Assembly (NCBI RefSeq): GCF_002086815.1
Contig: NZ_MVID01000019.1
Coordinates: 57,964 to 121,963 of the forward strand
Length of the DNA: 64,000 nt
Source: Mycolicibacterium parafortuitum
GTDB lineage: Bacteria > Actinomycetota > Actinomycetes > Mycobacteriales > Mycobacteriaceae
Direction: 5' to 3'
In this document: piece after piece, positions 51,528 through 60,971 of the stretch
Position numbering within the stretch: position 1 is the first letter of the stretch
Layout: each line of letters starts with the position of its first letter
The notes under the pieces: model-generated
The model's database searches: none
What the model was told of the DNA's origin: nothing
Seen by the model: only the letters and a program-made list of their open reading frames with translations
Made by a program: the position numbers and the translations under genes

Positions 51528-52468
51528 CGGGCCCGCGGGTGGGCGCCGGCCCACACCTCGCGCAGCGCGTTGACGGTGACCATCGTGTAGATCTGCGTGG
51601 TCGTCACCGAGGCGTGGCCGAGCAGTTCCTGCACCACCCGCACGTCGGCGCCGCCGTCGAGCAGATGGGTCGCGAACGAGTGCCGCAGCACGTGCGGGGA
51701 CACCGTCGCGGTGACGCCCGCGCGTTCGGCGGCGTCCTGCAGCACCTGCCACGCGCTCTGCCGCGACAACCGGCCACCGCGGGCGTTGAGGAAGATCGCC
51801 GGGGTCCCGCGTCCGCGGCGGGCCAGGTCGGGACGGCCCCGCACCAGGTAGGTGTCCAGTGCACTGACCGCGGGGCGCCCGATCGGGATCAGCCGCTGCT
51901 TGCCACCCTTACCGCGCAGCAGCACCGACCGGGCCTCGGTGTCCACGTCGTCGACGTCGAGCCCGACCGCCTCGGAGATCCGGGCGCCGGTCGAGTACAG
52001 CAGTTCCAGCAGCGCCCGGTTGCGCAGCGTCAGCGGTGAGTCGGCCTCGCTGTCACCACCGGCGGCGTCCAGCAGCGCCAGCACCTCGTCGATGGTCAGG
52101 CTCTTCGGCAGCCGCCTGCTCGGGGTCGGCGGTTTGACGTCGCGGGCCACGTCGATCGCGGCGAATCCCTCGGATGCGGCGAACCGGTGCAGACCCCGCA
52201 CCGCGATCAGTGCCCGCGCGGCGGACACCGCCGACAGCGGCACCACGCCGTTGTCGGGGTCACCCTGGCGCAGCGCGACCAGGAACTCGCTGACGTCGGT
52301 CTCGGCGACCTCGGCGAGGTCGCCGATTCCCCGTGCCCGCAGATGTTCGGCGTAGCGGCGAAGATCGCGCCGGTAGGAGCTCAGCGTGTTGGCGGCGACC
52401 CCACGCTCGATCGCCAGGTGATCGAGGTAGCCCTGGAGTTGATCGTCGAGGGCGGTTCCGACGTCCAT
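51524..52468 (-). CDS. xerD: tyrosine recombinase XerD
   Basis: 314 residues (M. tuberculosis XerD 311). N-terminal SAM-like domain (LQGYLDHLAIERGVAANTLS) and catalytic domain with Arg (GARISEAVGLD), Lys (RGKGGKQRLIP), HxxR (SPHVLRHSFATHL), His (LLGHASVTTTQ) and Tyr (IYTMV). It resolves chromosome dimers at dif with XerC. ATG 52468 has GAGG upstream; GTG 52486 would give the 4-base overlap with the Nudix gene. It is a housekeeping enzyme, not a mobile-element integrase. Confidence 0.95.
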   Translation of the reverse strand: MDVGTALDDQLQGYLDHLAIERGVAANTLSSYRRDLRRYAEHLRARGIGDLAEVAETDVSEFLVALRQGDPDNGVVPLSAVSAARALIAVRGLHRFAASEGFAAIDVARDVKPPTPSRRLPKSLTIDEVLALLDAAGGDSEADSPLTLRNRALLELLYSTGARISEAVGLDVDDVDTEARSVLLRGKGGKQRLIPIGRPAVSALDTYLVRGRPDLARRGRGTPAIFLNARGGRLSRQSAWQVLQDAAERAGVTATVSPHVLRHSFATHLLDGGADVRVVQELLGHASVTTTQIYTMVTVNALREVWAGAHPRAR

Positions 52469-52482
52469 CGCCGCCGCCTCGC

Positions 52483-53118
52483 TCACGTATGCCCGATCCG
52501 GCGGGCGAACGCCCGGGGCCGGTCCACCCACGGCGCGTCGACCGGCCGCAACGACGAGGGGTCCGGCAGCGCGTGGGCGGCCAGGATGCCCGCCACCGCG
52601 ATGGAGTTGACGATGTCCCCGGAGTACACCCGGGCCACCGCGTCGGCGAGGTCGACCCGGGTCACGGTCAGGTCGGCCTCCTCGTCGTGGGCCTCGGGGC
52701 GCTCCACCTCGCTGAGTCCGGTGGCCAGGAAGATCCGGACGCTCTCATCGCAGAAACCCGGCGCGGACGCGGTGTCGACCAGCGTGTGCCACTCGCGTGC
52801 CGCCAGCCCCACCTCCTCGACGAGTTCGCGGGCCGCGGTCACATGCGGCTCCTCGCCGCCGAAATCCAGCAGCCCCGCGGGCAGCTCCCACAACCGCCTG
52901 CCGAACGGGTGGCGGTACTGATGGACCAGCACCACCCGACCGTCCTCGTCGAGTGCGACCACGGCCACCGCACCGAAGTGCTCCACCACCTCGCGCCGGG
53001 CGGTTCCCCCGCCGGGCATCCGCACCTCGTCGGCGCGCAACGCCAGGATCTTGCCGACGTGCAGGGTTTCCGAACTTGCGGTGGAGAACTCGTGGGTGCC
53101 CGGGTCGTCCTCAGCCAC
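52483..53118 (-). CDS. Nudix hydrolase, ADP-ribose pyrophosphatase type (Rv1700-like)
   Basis: 211 residues. A complete Nudix box GLLDFGGEEPHVTAARELVE-EVGL (Gx5Ex7REUxEExGU) after WELPAG. Hydrolyses ADP-ribose to AMP and ribose-5-phosphate in the M. tuberculosis homologue. GTG 53118 overlaps the pyrG stop by 8 bases; the longer frame upstream is pyrG in another frame. Confidence 0.93.
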   Translation of the reverse strand: MAEDDPGTHEFSTASSETLHVGKILALRADEVRMPGGGTARREVVEHFGAVAVVALDEDGRVVLVHQYRHPFGRRLWELPAGLLDFGGEEPHVTAARELVEEVGLAAREWHTLVDTASAPGFCDESVRIFLATGLSEVERPEAHDEEADLTVTRVDLADAVARVYSGDIVNSIAVAGILAAHALPDPSSLRPVDAPWVDRPRAFARRIGHT

Positions 53119-54865
53119 GAGCCGGGGCGTCCTCGAGTGCGTGCTGCTCGGCACCGTTGGCCTGCGAGTCCGGAAGCTCCGGAATTTCGACGGGCAGTCG
53201 TTCCCCGTTGTTGTACTCGACGGCCGCACCGACGAACGCGATGAACAACGGGTGGGGGCGGGTCGGCCTGCTCTTGAGCTCCGGGTGGGCCTGAGTGCCG
53301 ACGAGGAACGGGTGCACGTCGGCGGGATACTCGACGAACTCGACCAGGTGCCCGTCGGGTGAGGTGCCGGAGAACCGCAGCCCGCTCTCGGCGATCCGCT
53401 CGCGGTAGGTGTTGTTCACCTCGTAGCGGTGCCGGTGCCGCTCCGAGACCTCGGTGGCTCCGTAGGCCTTGGCGACCAGCGAATCCTTCTCCAGCACAGC
53501 GGGATATGCGCCCAGCCGCATGGTGCCGCCGAGGTCGGCCTCGCCGGCCACGGCGTCGCGCTGATCGGCCATCGTGGAGATCACCGGGTCGGGGGTGTCG
53601 GGATCGAACTCGGCGGAGTTCGCCTCGGTCAGCCCCACCGAGCGGGCGGCCTCGATCACGATGCACTGCAGGCCCAGGCACAGCCCCAGCAACGGCAGGC
53701 CGCGCCTGCGCGCAAACCGGATGGCACCGAGCTTGCCCTCGATGCCGCGGATCCCGAACCCGCCGGGAATCAGCACCCCGTCGACGTCGCCCAGCGCGGC
53801 GGCGGCACCGGCCTCGGTCTCGCAGTCATCGGACGGGATCCAGCGGATGTCCACCTTGACGTGGTGGGCGAACCCGCCGGCCCGCAACGCCTCGGCGACC
53901 GACAGATACGCATCCGACAGGTCGATGTACTTGCCCACCAACGCGATTCGGACGGTGTCGCGAGGCTCGTGGACGCGGTGCAGCAGATCGTTCCACTGCG
54001 TCCAGTCGACGTCGCGGAACGGCAGGTTGAGCCGGCGCACGACGTACGCGTCGAGCTCCTCGCGGTGCAGCACCTTGGGGATGTCGTAGATCGACGGCGC
54101 GTCCGGGGTCGAGATGACCCCGTCGATGTCGACGTCGCACATCAGCGCGATCTTGACCTTCAACGGCTCCGGCACGTCGCGGTCGCAGCGCAGGATCAGC
54201 GCGTCGGGCTGGATACCGATGTTGCGCAGCGCGGCGACCGAGTGCTGGGTCGGCTTGGTCTTGAGCTCACCCGACGGCGCCATGTAGGGCACCAGCGAGC
54301 AGTGCAGGAAGAAGCAGTTGTCGCGGCCCACCTCGTGGCGGACCTGGCGCGCGGCCTCCAGGAACGGCAGCGATTCGATGTCGCCGACGGTGCCGCCGAC
54401 CTCGGTGATCACCACGTCGGGCCGGTTGCCGTCGGCGTCGGGGGCGGCCATCTCCAGCACCCGGCGCTTGATCTCGTCGGTGATGTGCGGGATCACCTGC
54501 ACCGTGTCGCCGAGGTACTCGCCGCGGCGCTCCTTGGCGATGACCGTCGAATACACCTGCCCGGTGGTCACATTCGCCGACCCGGACAGGTTCCGGTCGA
54601 GGAAGCGCTCGTAGTGGCCGACGTCGAGGTCGGTTTCGGCGCCGTCCTCGGTGACGAAGACCTCACCGTGCTGGAACGGGTTCATCGTGCCGGGGTCGAC
54701 GTTGAGATACGGGTCGAGCTTCTGCATCGTGACCTGCAGGCCCCGCGCGGTCAGCAGCTGGCCGAGGCTGGACGCCGTGAGCCCCTTACCGAGTGACGAC
54801 ACGACACCACCAGTGACAAAGATGTGCTTGGTGGCCGTTTGCGGGTGCTTGCGTAGCGCTGGCAA
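53111..54865 (-). CDS. pyrG: CTP synthase
   Basis: 584 residues. N-terminal synthetase domain (KHIFVTGGVVSSLGKGLTAS, EVGGTVGDIES) and C-terminal class I glutamine amidotransferase domain with Cys nucleophile in GLCLGLQCIV and His/Glu in HPELKSRP. Converts UTP to CTP with glutamine nitrogen. ATG 54865. A gap of 139 bases to the mctB stop suggests its own promoter. Confidence 0.97.
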   Translation of the reverse strand: MPALRKHPQTATKHIFVTGGVVSSLGKGLTASSLGQLLTARGLQVTMQKLDPYLNVDPGTMNPFQHGEVFVTEDGAETDLDVGHYERFLDRNLSGSANVTTGQVYSTVIAKERRGEYLGDTVQVIPHITDEIKRRVLEMAAPDADGNRPDVVITEVGGTVGDIESLPFLEAARQVRHEVGRDNCFFLHCSLVPYMAPSGELKTKPTQHSVAALRNIGIQPDALILRCDRDVPEPLKVKIALMCDVDIDGVISTPDAPSIYDIPKVLHREELDAYVVRRLNLPFRDVDWTQWNDLLHRVHEPRDTVRIALVGKYIDLSDAYLSVAEALRAGGFAHHVKVDIRWIPSDDCETEAGAAAALGDVDGVLIPGGFGIRGIEGKLGAIRFARRRGLPLLGLCLGLQCIVIEAARSVGLTEANSAEFDPDTPDPVISTMADQRDAVAGEADLGGTMRLGAYPAVLEKDSLVAKAYGATEVSERHRHRYEVNNTYRERIAESGLRFSGTSPDGHLVEFVEYPADVHPFLVGTQAHPELKSRPTRPHPLFIAFVGAAVEYNNGERLPVEIPELPDSQANGAEQHALEDAPARG

Positions 54866-55004
54866 GAACTACCTCCGTGATGACCGGGCAGGGCTTCGTT
54901 CGGTTCGGGTCTTCGATGAGTTCGAAAACCCTGTTGGGGCCTGCCGACCCACGGAATCTCACCCTAACACCGACAGCGCCTCACTGTTCCCGGCGCGCCG
55001 GTGG

Positions 55005-55946
55005 CTATTGCGGGACGGTGACCGACGTCGCTCCCGGACCGACGCCGAACTGATCCGGCCGGGCGCCGTTGAGCAACGCGCCGAGCGCCAGCACGGCGGT
55101 GATGCGTCCCGATTCGGCGTTGACGTCGTCGACGGTGCTGACCGCGTTCTTCAGCGCGGCATCCGAGCGGGTCACCGCGATCGCGGCGGTCCCTGTCGCG
55201 GATCCGTCACGGCCCACGAGCACGGTGCCGGACCCGTGCCTGGCCAGGCCGGACGCGAACCGCGCCACCGTTGCCCCCTGGTTGCCGGCGTCCTCGCCGA
55301 GCGGGCCGCCGGTGACAACGAGCGCGGTGTTGGCCGCGCCGATCCGTTCGGTGCCGTAGGTCAGGAACCCGGTGTCACGCAGCGCGCGCAACACGGTCTC
55401 GCGCTGGCCGTCGTCGATCGGGGGCGCCTTCGGATCCTTGTTCGCCAACAGCGTGATGCCGAGCAGGTCACCGGCCTGCGAGCCCTGGTCGACGGTGGCC
55501 GTGCTCAGCTGCGCGCCGGCGGGCACGATCGGCGAGTTGACCACCGACAGCAGTTTCTCGGCAGAGTTCGCGTCGACGAACTCCTGGGTCAGCCCGACGG
55601 TGCCGGACACCGAACCGCCCGCGGCACCGACCATCCGGACCAGGCCGTCGACGTCGCCGTCGGTGGCGTCAGGGGTGCGGAAGATCACCACCGACTTGTT
55701 CGCCAGGGTGTCGCGCAGGATCCGCGGCGCCATTTGCGCATCGAAATTCCCTGCTGCACTGAGCTTCTCGTTCAACGCGTTGCGTTCGTCGGTCAAGGTG
55801 TGGATCTGCTGCTGCATGTCCTGCTTGTCGTCACGCAAGCCGGACAGCACGGTATTGGACAGCAGCCCCGACCCCAGCGCCACACCGATGGCGAGCGCCA
55901 GGAAGACCGCGGCGAGCGAGATGGCGTGGGTGCGCAGTGAGATCAC
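55005..55946 (-). CDS. mctB: MctB/SteB-family copper-transport/cell-division protein (Rv1698-like)
   Basis: 313 residues (Rv1698: 314). N-terminal membrane anchor (LRTHAISLAAVFLALAIGVA), a coiled-coil (GLRDDKQDMQQQIHTLTDER), then a periplasmic alpha/beta domain. In mycobacteria Rv1698 was described as a copper-efflux channel protein, while the corynebacterial homologue SteB acts with SteA in cell-wall/division. GTG 55946, 10 bases after the steA stop. Confidence 0.93.
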   Translation of the reverse strand: MISLRTHAISLAAVFLALAIGVALGSGLLSNTVLSGLRDDKQDMQQQIHTLTDERNALNEKLSAAGNFDAQMAPRILRDTLANKSVVIFRTPDATDGDVDGLVRMVGAAGGSVSGTVGLTQEFVDANSAEKLLSVVNSPIVPAGAQLSTATVDQGSQAGDLLGITLLANKDPKAPPIDDGQRETVLRALRDTGFLTYGTERIGAANTALVVTGGPLGEDAGNQGATVARFASGLARHGSGTVLVGRDGSATGTAAIAVTRSDAALKNAVSTVDDVNAESGRITAVLALGALLNGARPDQFGVGPGATSVTVPQ

Positions 55947-55955
55947 GTCGGTCCT

Positions 55956-57140
55956 CTACGACACCAGGCCCTGAGCCCACAGCAGGAACTGGTTCCAGTA
56001 CTGCGAGACCCACTCCAGCAGCGCCGCGTCGGCGCGCGACACCCACAGCGCGGCGATCACCGCGATCAGCATCGCGAGCACGAGCATCGCGATGGCGCCG
56101 CCGGAGACCCGGCTGCGGTACAGCGTGGCGACCGCTTTCGCGTCGACCAGCTTCTCCCCCACCTTCATCCGGGTCAGGAACGTCGACGGGTTGCTCTGCT
56201 GCCGGTTGCGGTCGAAGAACTCCTCGATGCTGGCGGCGTGACCGACCGTGACGATCAGCGCCGCGCCGTGGTGGTCGCACAGCAGCAGCGCCAGATCAGC
56301 GGCCGACCCGGCGGCCGGGAACGTCATCGCGCCGACCCCGAGATCCTGGATCCGCTCCAGCCCGGCGGCGTGCCCGTCGGCGTCGGCGGGCAGCACCACC
56401 TGGGCGCCGCACCGCAGCACCTCGGTGCTGATCTTGTCGGGGTCGCCGACGATCAGCGCGGGCCGGTACCCGGCCTTGCGCAACGTGTCCGCGCCGGCAC
56501 CGACGCCCACCAGCACCGGCTGATACTCCTTGATGAACGGCTTGAGGGCCTTCAGGTCCGCGGCCGCGTGCTCCTCCTCGGCGACGATCACCACGTGGCG
56601 CCGGTTCATGTCGACGTCGATGTCGGGGATGCCGATGCCGTCGATCAGCAGCGGGCTCTCGCTGCGGATGAACTCGATCGTGTTGCCCGCGAAGGCCTCC
56701 AGGTGCGCGACCAGCCCGCCCTTGGCCTCCTGCATGAGCTCGTGAATGTCGGCGTCGGTGCGCTCGGTGCCCAGGATCAGGCGGCGGTCGCCGTGGTACA
56801 CGCCGCCCTCGTTGATCCGGACCCGGGCGCCGTCCTTGACCTTCTTGAACACCTCGGGCCCGGTGTCGTCGATGAGCGTGATGCCGTTGGCGACCAGCAC
56901 CTCGGGGCCGAGGTTCGGGTATCGGCCGGAGATCGACGGCGACGCGTTCACCACGGCCACGACTCCGGCGTCGACGAGGGCGTCGGCGGTCACGCGGTCG
57001 AGATCGAGCGCATCCAGGACGACGATGTCGCCGGGGGTGACGCGTCGCAGAAGACGATCGATGTCGCGGTCCACTCGGGCGGTGCCGGTGATACCTGGCC
57101 GTGAGCTGGCATTACGGGACAGCAGCGCTGACATCTTCAT
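55956..57140 (-). CDS. steA: SteA-family septation protein (Rv1697-like)
   Basis: 394 residues. A thiamine-pyrophosphokinase-like cytoplasmic domain (VVIVAEEEHAAADLKALKPF, VGVGAGADTLRKAGYRPALI, VGDPDKIS) followed by one C-terminal membrane helix (AIAMLVLAMLIAVIAALWV). SteA localises to the septum and works with SteB. ATG 57140 (M-K-M; the next Met is alternative). Confidence 0.94.
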   Translation of the reverse strand: MKMSALLSRNASSRPGITGTARVDRDIDRLLRRVTPGDIVVLDALDLDRVTADALVDAGVVAVVNASPSISGRYPNLGPEVLVANGITLIDDTGPEVFKKVKDGARVRINEGGVYHGDRRLILGTERTDADIHELMQEAKGGLVAHLEAFAGNTIEFIRSESPLLIDGIGIPDIDVDMNRRHVVIVAEEEHAAADLKALKPFIKEYQPVLVGVGAGADTLRKAGYRPALIVGDPDKISTEVLRCGAQVVLPADADGHAAGLERIQDLGVGAMTFPAAGSAADLALLLCDHHGAALIVTVGHAASIEEFFDRNRQQSNPSTFLTRMKVGEKLVDAKAVATLYRSRVSGGAIAMLVLAMLIAVIAALWVSRADAALLEWVSQYWNQFLLWAQGLVS

Positions 57141-57233
57141 GGCCCGATTCTGGCCAGCGACAGCGGAAATCCGTCGGAGGCGCGCCGTAACACCAGCCCC
57201 AGAAGTTCGCTTCTGTCACACGAGTAACAGGTT

Positions 57234-57602
57234 TTAGGGTGTGTACGCCTCGAAGAGTTCGACCAGGTTTCCGGATGGATCTTCCGCCAGCGCTTGACGC
57301 CCGCCGCGCCCCTCGATGAGCGCGCCGCGGAAGGTGACACCCTCCTCGCGCAGGGCCGCCACCACCGCATCCAGGTCTTCGAGCTGCACCTGGAAGCGGT
57401 TCCAGCCGCCGGGCCGCGGCAGTTCACCGGAAGGCATCCGCTGTCCGGCACCACCGCCGCCGGCAGGGGTGTTCACCAGCAACCGCAGCCCACCTCGGCG
57501 CAACATCGCAAACCCCGGCCCGGGTTTCATCACCACCTCGAAGCCCAGATGGCGGGTGTAAAAATCCACCGTGTCGTCGATGTCGTCCACGATGTACCGC
57601 AC
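57234..57602 (-). CDS. VOC-fold (glyoxalase-like) protein
   Basis: 122 residues from GTG 57602, or 127 from an earlier codon. One VOC repeat pair: VRYIVDDIDDTVDFYTRHLG and WNRFQVQLEDLDAVVAALRE, AEDPSGNLVELFE. Probably binds a metal and a small substrate. The only good ribosome-binding site (GGAGG, 57629-57625) is 22 bases before the GTG but 7 before an in-frame ATC (57617), see findings. Divergent from a TetR gene whose promoter overlaps its own. Confidence 0.8.
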   Translation of the reverse strand: MRYIVDDIDDTVDFYTRHLGFEVVMKPGPGFAMLRRGGLRLLVNTPAGGGGAGQRMPSGELPRPGGWNRFQVQLEDLDAVVAALREEGVTFRGALIEGRGGRQALAEDPSGNLVELFEAYTP

Positions 57603-57636
57603 ACTGAAGTCGGAGATTGTCGCACCTCCGTGCAGT

Positions 57637-57643
57637 TACGATA
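57637..57643. promoter_or_regulatory. overlapping divergent -10 elements of VOC and TetR genes
   Basis: Plus strand TACGAT (57637-57642) ends 6 bases before GTG 57649 (leaderless TetR). Minus strand TATCGT (57643-57638) gives a transcript of about 14 bases before the GGAGG-ATC region. The two promoters share the same bases and cannot be open together. Confidence 0.55.
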
Positions 57644-57648
57644 CGACT

Positions 57649-58236
57649 GTGTCCCATAGCGAGACAAGTAGTCCCAGGCAAGATCCGCGGATCGCCCATT
57701 CACGGCGCGCCATCCTGCGCGCGGCGCTCGCGGAGTTCGCCGAAAGCGGTCATTCCGGATTCCGGATGGAGGCGGTCGCCGTCCGCGCCGGAGTCGGCAG
57801 GAGCACGGTGTACCGGCACTGGCCCGACAAGGCGGCGTTGGTCACCGATGCCCTCGCCGGGCTCAGCCGCCAGCCCGATCCCCGTCCCGAGGACGGCGAC
57901 GAGACCGCACGCCGGCGCGCGCAGATCCTGCTGGACCACCTCGCCGCCGCACTGTCCGATTCGCCGGTGGCGGCGTGCCTGCCCGCGGTGATCCACGCCG
58001 CCGCCAACGACGACGATTTCCGCCGCCGACTGCACCAGTTCTCGGCGCAGCGGCGACGACGGCTCACCGAGACCATTGCGGCCGGCGTCGCATCCGGCGA
58101 GTTCCCTGCCACGGTGGATCCGGAGACCGCGTCGACGGCCCTGTCCGGTGCCGTGTTCTATCGCGCGCTGATGACCGCGGACGCTCCCGACACAGGCTTC
58201 GTCGCCGCGCTGCTCGACACGGTCCTTCGCGGCTGA
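57649..58236 (+). CDS. TetR-family repressor
   Basis: 195 residues. HTH near residues 20-65 (RRAILRAALAEFAESGHSGF, MEAVAVRAGVGRSTVYRHWP), then a helical ligand domain. GTG 57649 stands directly behind a -10 element, consistent with a leaderless message. Divergent from the VOC gene, which is the likely target. Its stop abuts the recN stop. Confidence 0.9.
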   Translation: MSHSETSSPRQDPRIAHSRRAILRAALAEFAESGHSGFRMEAVAVRAGVGRSTVYRHWPDKAALVTDALAGLSRQPDPRPEDGDETARRRAQILLDHLAAALSDSPVAACLPAVIHAAANDDDFRRRLHQFSAQRRRRLTETIAAGVASGEFPATVDPETASTALSGAVFYRALMTADAPDTGFVAALLDTVLRG

Positions 58237-60039
58237 TCAGTCGGCGGCGGCGCGTTCGGCGCGGGCGGCGTCGAGCAGCTCACGGGCATGCGCCCGACCA
58301 CTGTCGGACTCCCCCAGCCCGGCGAGCATGCGGGCCAGTTCGGCGACCCGGTCGTCGTCGTCGAGGCGACGCACGCCGCTCGATTTCGCCTCCCTGGATT
58401 TCGCACCGGCCTTCTTACCGTCGGTGCCACCCGACACCCCTTCGACCACCAGGTGCACGTCGGCGTACGCGGCGACCTGCGGCAGGTGGGTGACGACGAT
58501 GACCTGGTGGGTGCGTGCCAACCGCGCCAGCCTGCGGCCGATCTGGACGGCGGCGCGGCCGCCGACCCCGGCGTCGACCTCGTCGAACACCATCGTCGTC
58601 CCCTCGGCCGATGCCGAGAGCACCACCTCCAGCGCCAGCATCACCCGCGACAGCTCGCCACCCGAGGCGCTCTTGTGGAGCGGCAGCAGGTCGGTGCCGT
58701 TGTGCGCGGCGAACCCGAACTCGACGGCGTCGACCCCGTCACGGCCCGCGTGCACCGTCTCGCCCGACGGCAGCACCAGCGGGGCGGTGTCGTCGGCGCG
58801 GGCGAGTAACGGGGAGACCGAGATCGCGAACTGCGCCCCCGACATCGCCAGCCCGGCCAGTTCCGTGGTGACCGCCTTGGACAGGCCCTTGGCCGCCTTG
58901 GTGCGCGCCTTGGTGACGTCCTGCGCCGCGGCGACGACCGTCACCTGCAGCTCGTCGACCTGGCGCTGCAGCTCAGAGAGCGTCTCCTCGGATACGTCGA
59001 GCGCCGAGAGCCGGTCCTTGGCGTCCTTCGCCCAGGCCAGCACGCCGTCGACGTCCGGGGCGTACTTGCGCGTCAGCGTCCGCAGTTCGGCCTGGCGCGC
59101 CAGCTTGGACTCCAAAGTGCTGGCATCGCTGGGCAAATCGTCCAGGTACTGGCTGAGCTCGCCGGACACATCGACCAGGACCGTCAGCGCCGACCCCAGC
59201 TGGTCACCGAGCGCCCGCAGCGGGGTGTCGTCGGTGCCCTCCAGCGCGGTGCGGGCCCGTCCGACCGCGGCGGCCGCGGAGAACCCGTCCGCCGCGGCGT
59301 CGTCCCCGTCACCGGACAGTGCCGCGCGCGCGGTCTGCACCGCCTCCCGCAGCGCGTCGAGCTCCGAGAGCCGCCGGATGTCGGCGACCAGGGCCTCATC
59401 CTCGCCCGGCTGCGGGTCCACCAGATCGATCTCGTTCAGCGCGAACTGCAGCCGGTCGGCCTCCTGAGCGAGCTCGCGGGCGCGCCGGCGACGGTCCTCC
59501 AGGTCGCGCCGCGCGTCCAGCCACGTATCGCGTGCCGCGCGGTAGCGCTGCAGTGGGCGGGACACGTCGGCGTAGCGGTCCAGGGCCGCGCGCTGCTCGT
59601 CGGGCCGCATCAGCCGCAGCTGGTCGTTCTGCCCGTGCAGCGCCAGCAGTTCGTTGGTGAAACCGCTCAGCGACTTGGCCGGCACGCTGCGCCCGCCCAG
59701 GTAGGCGCGTGACGGGCCGTCGCGGCTGACCGAACGGGCGGCGATGACGCTGCCGTCGTCGTCGCGGTCGGCGCCGCACGAGTCGAGGATCTCGTCCACC
59801 CGTGCGCTGACCGCGTCCCCGACCTCGGTGGTGGTGAAGCGGCCCTCGACGACCGCACGGTCGGAGCCCGACCGCACCTTGGTCGCGTCGGCGCGCGCAC
59901 CGCCGAGCAGATGCAGGCCGGTGACGACCATCGTCTTGCCCGCGCCGGTCTCACCGGTGAGCACGGTCAGACCGCCGTCGAACTCTGCGGTCGCCGCGCT
60001 GATGGCTCCCAGCGCCTCGATTCGGATTTCGGCTAGCAC
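58237..60039 (-). CDS. recN: DNA repair protein RecN
   Basis: 600 residues. SMC-like ATPase: Walker A VLTGETGAGKTMVVTGLHLL at residue 32, a long coiled-coil centre (DTWLDARRDLEDRRRRAREL; SEETLSELQRQVDELQ), signature SASGGELSRVMLALE, and Walker B TMVFDEVDAGVGG. Acts in double-strand break repair. GTG 60039 overlaps the nadK stop by one base (TAGTG). Confidence 0.95.
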   Translation of the reverse strand: MLAEIRIEALGAISAATAEFDGGLTVLTGETGAGKTMVVTGLHLLGGARADATKVRSGSDRAVVEGRFTTTEVGDAVSARVDEILDSCGADRDDDGSVIAARSVSRDGPSRAYLGGRSVPAKSLSGFTNELLALHGQNDQLRLMRPDEQRAALDRYADVSRPLQRYRAARDTWLDARRDLEDRRRRARELAQEADRLQFALNEIDLVDPQPGEDEALVADIRRLSELDALREAVQTARAALSGDGDDAAADGFSAAAAVGRARTALEGTDDTPLRALGDQLGSALTVLVDVSGELSQYLDDLPSDASTLESKLARQAELRTLTRKYAPDVDGVLAWAKDAKDRLSALDVSEETLSELQRQVDELQVTVVAAAQDVTKARTKAAKGLSKAVTTELAGLAMSGAQFAISVSPLLARADDTAPLVLPSGETVHAGRDGVDAVEFGFAAHNGTDLLPLHKSASGGELSRVMLALEVVLSASAEGTTMVFDEVDAGVGGRAAVQIGRRLARLARTHQVIVVTHLPQVAAYADVHLVVEGVSGGTDGKKAGAKSREAKSSGVRRLDDDDRVAELARMLAGLGESDSGRAHARELLDAARAERAAAD

Positions 60040-60971
60040 TACTGTCCGCGCCACCCCGTGACCGGCAACCGGAACTTGCGCACCAGACGGTCGGTGAACG
60101 GCGCACTGTCCAGCCGCACCCACTTGAGCGGGGTGCTGCACCGGGTGACCTCGAGCCGGCCGCCGGCGGGCAGGATCATCTGCCGCCTGCCGTCGCAGAA
60201 CACCAGCGCGTCATGGCCGGACGCCTCGATCTCGATCGCGATCGCCGCGTCGGGGCTGGTGACCATCGGCCGGGCGAACAGCGCGTGGGCGTTGTTGGGC
60301 ACCACGATGATCGCCTCCAGATCGGGCCACAGCACCGGGCCGCCCGCGGAGAACGCATACGCCGTCGACCCCGTCGGCGTCGAGACCAGCACGCCGTCGC
60401 AGCCGAACGACGACACCGGGCGGCCGTCCACCTCGACGACCACCCCGAGCACACCGAGGCGGGGACCCTTCTCCAGGCTGGCCTCGTTGAGCGCCCAGCC
60501 GCGGTCGAGCACTTCCCCGCCGGCGCGCACCGACACGTCGAGCGTCATGCGTTCCTCGACCCGGTAGTCGCGCCGGATGATGTGGTCGAGCACCGTGTCG
60601 ATGGCCTCGGCTTCGGCCTCGGCGAGGAATCCGATCTTGCCGAGGTTGACCCCGAGGACCGGGATCTCGGCGTTGCGGGCCAATTCGGCCGCCCGCAGGA
60701 AGGTGCCGTCGCCGCCCAGCACGAGCACCAGCTCGCAGCCCTCGGCGGCGCGTTCGTCGATGTCGACCACTTCGATCCCGGCCCCGAGGGCCCGCATGTC
60801 GTCCGGGGACAGCGGCACCGGCCCCCGGTCGACCGCCTGCGCGGACAGCGCCCGCAAACCGATCCCGTTGTCGGCCAGCACCTTCTCGACACGGCGCGCG
60901 ACCTCTGTGGCCTCCGGACGGCCGGTGTGCACGACCAACAAGATGGTGCGCTCCGGCGGACTGACGCTCAT
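60039..60971 (-). CDS. nadK: NAD kinase
   Basis: 310 residues. ATP/polyphosphate site LVLVLGGDGTFLRAAELA (GGDG), nucleotide site NLGKIGFLAEAE, and STPTGSTAYAFSAGGPVL. Makes NADP from NAD. ATG 60971 overlaps the tlyA stop (ATGA). A longer reading of the same frame runs back through tlyA and is not real. Confidence 0.96.
   Translation of the reverse strand: MSVSPPERTILLVVHTGRPEATEVARRVEKVLADNGIGLRALSAQAVDRGPVPLSPDDMRALGAGIEVVDIDERAAEGCELVLVLGGDGTFLRAAELARNAEIPVLGVNLGKIGFLAEAEAEAIDTVLDHIIRRDYRVEERMTLDVSVRAGGEVLDRGWALNEASLEKGPRLGVLGVVVEVDGRPVSSFGCDGVLVSTPTGSTAYAFSAGGPVLWPDLEAIIVVPNNAHALFARPMVTSPDAAIAIEIEASGHDALVFCDGRRQMILPAGGRLEVTRCSTPLKWVRLDSAPFTDRLVRKFRLPVTGWRGQ

Noticed and set aside
51524..52468. 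XerD as sign of a mobile element
   Set aside because: Its place between the Nudix gene and the scp/ParA block and its near identity in length to chromosomal XerD show a housekeeping gene; no att repeats or element genes were seen.
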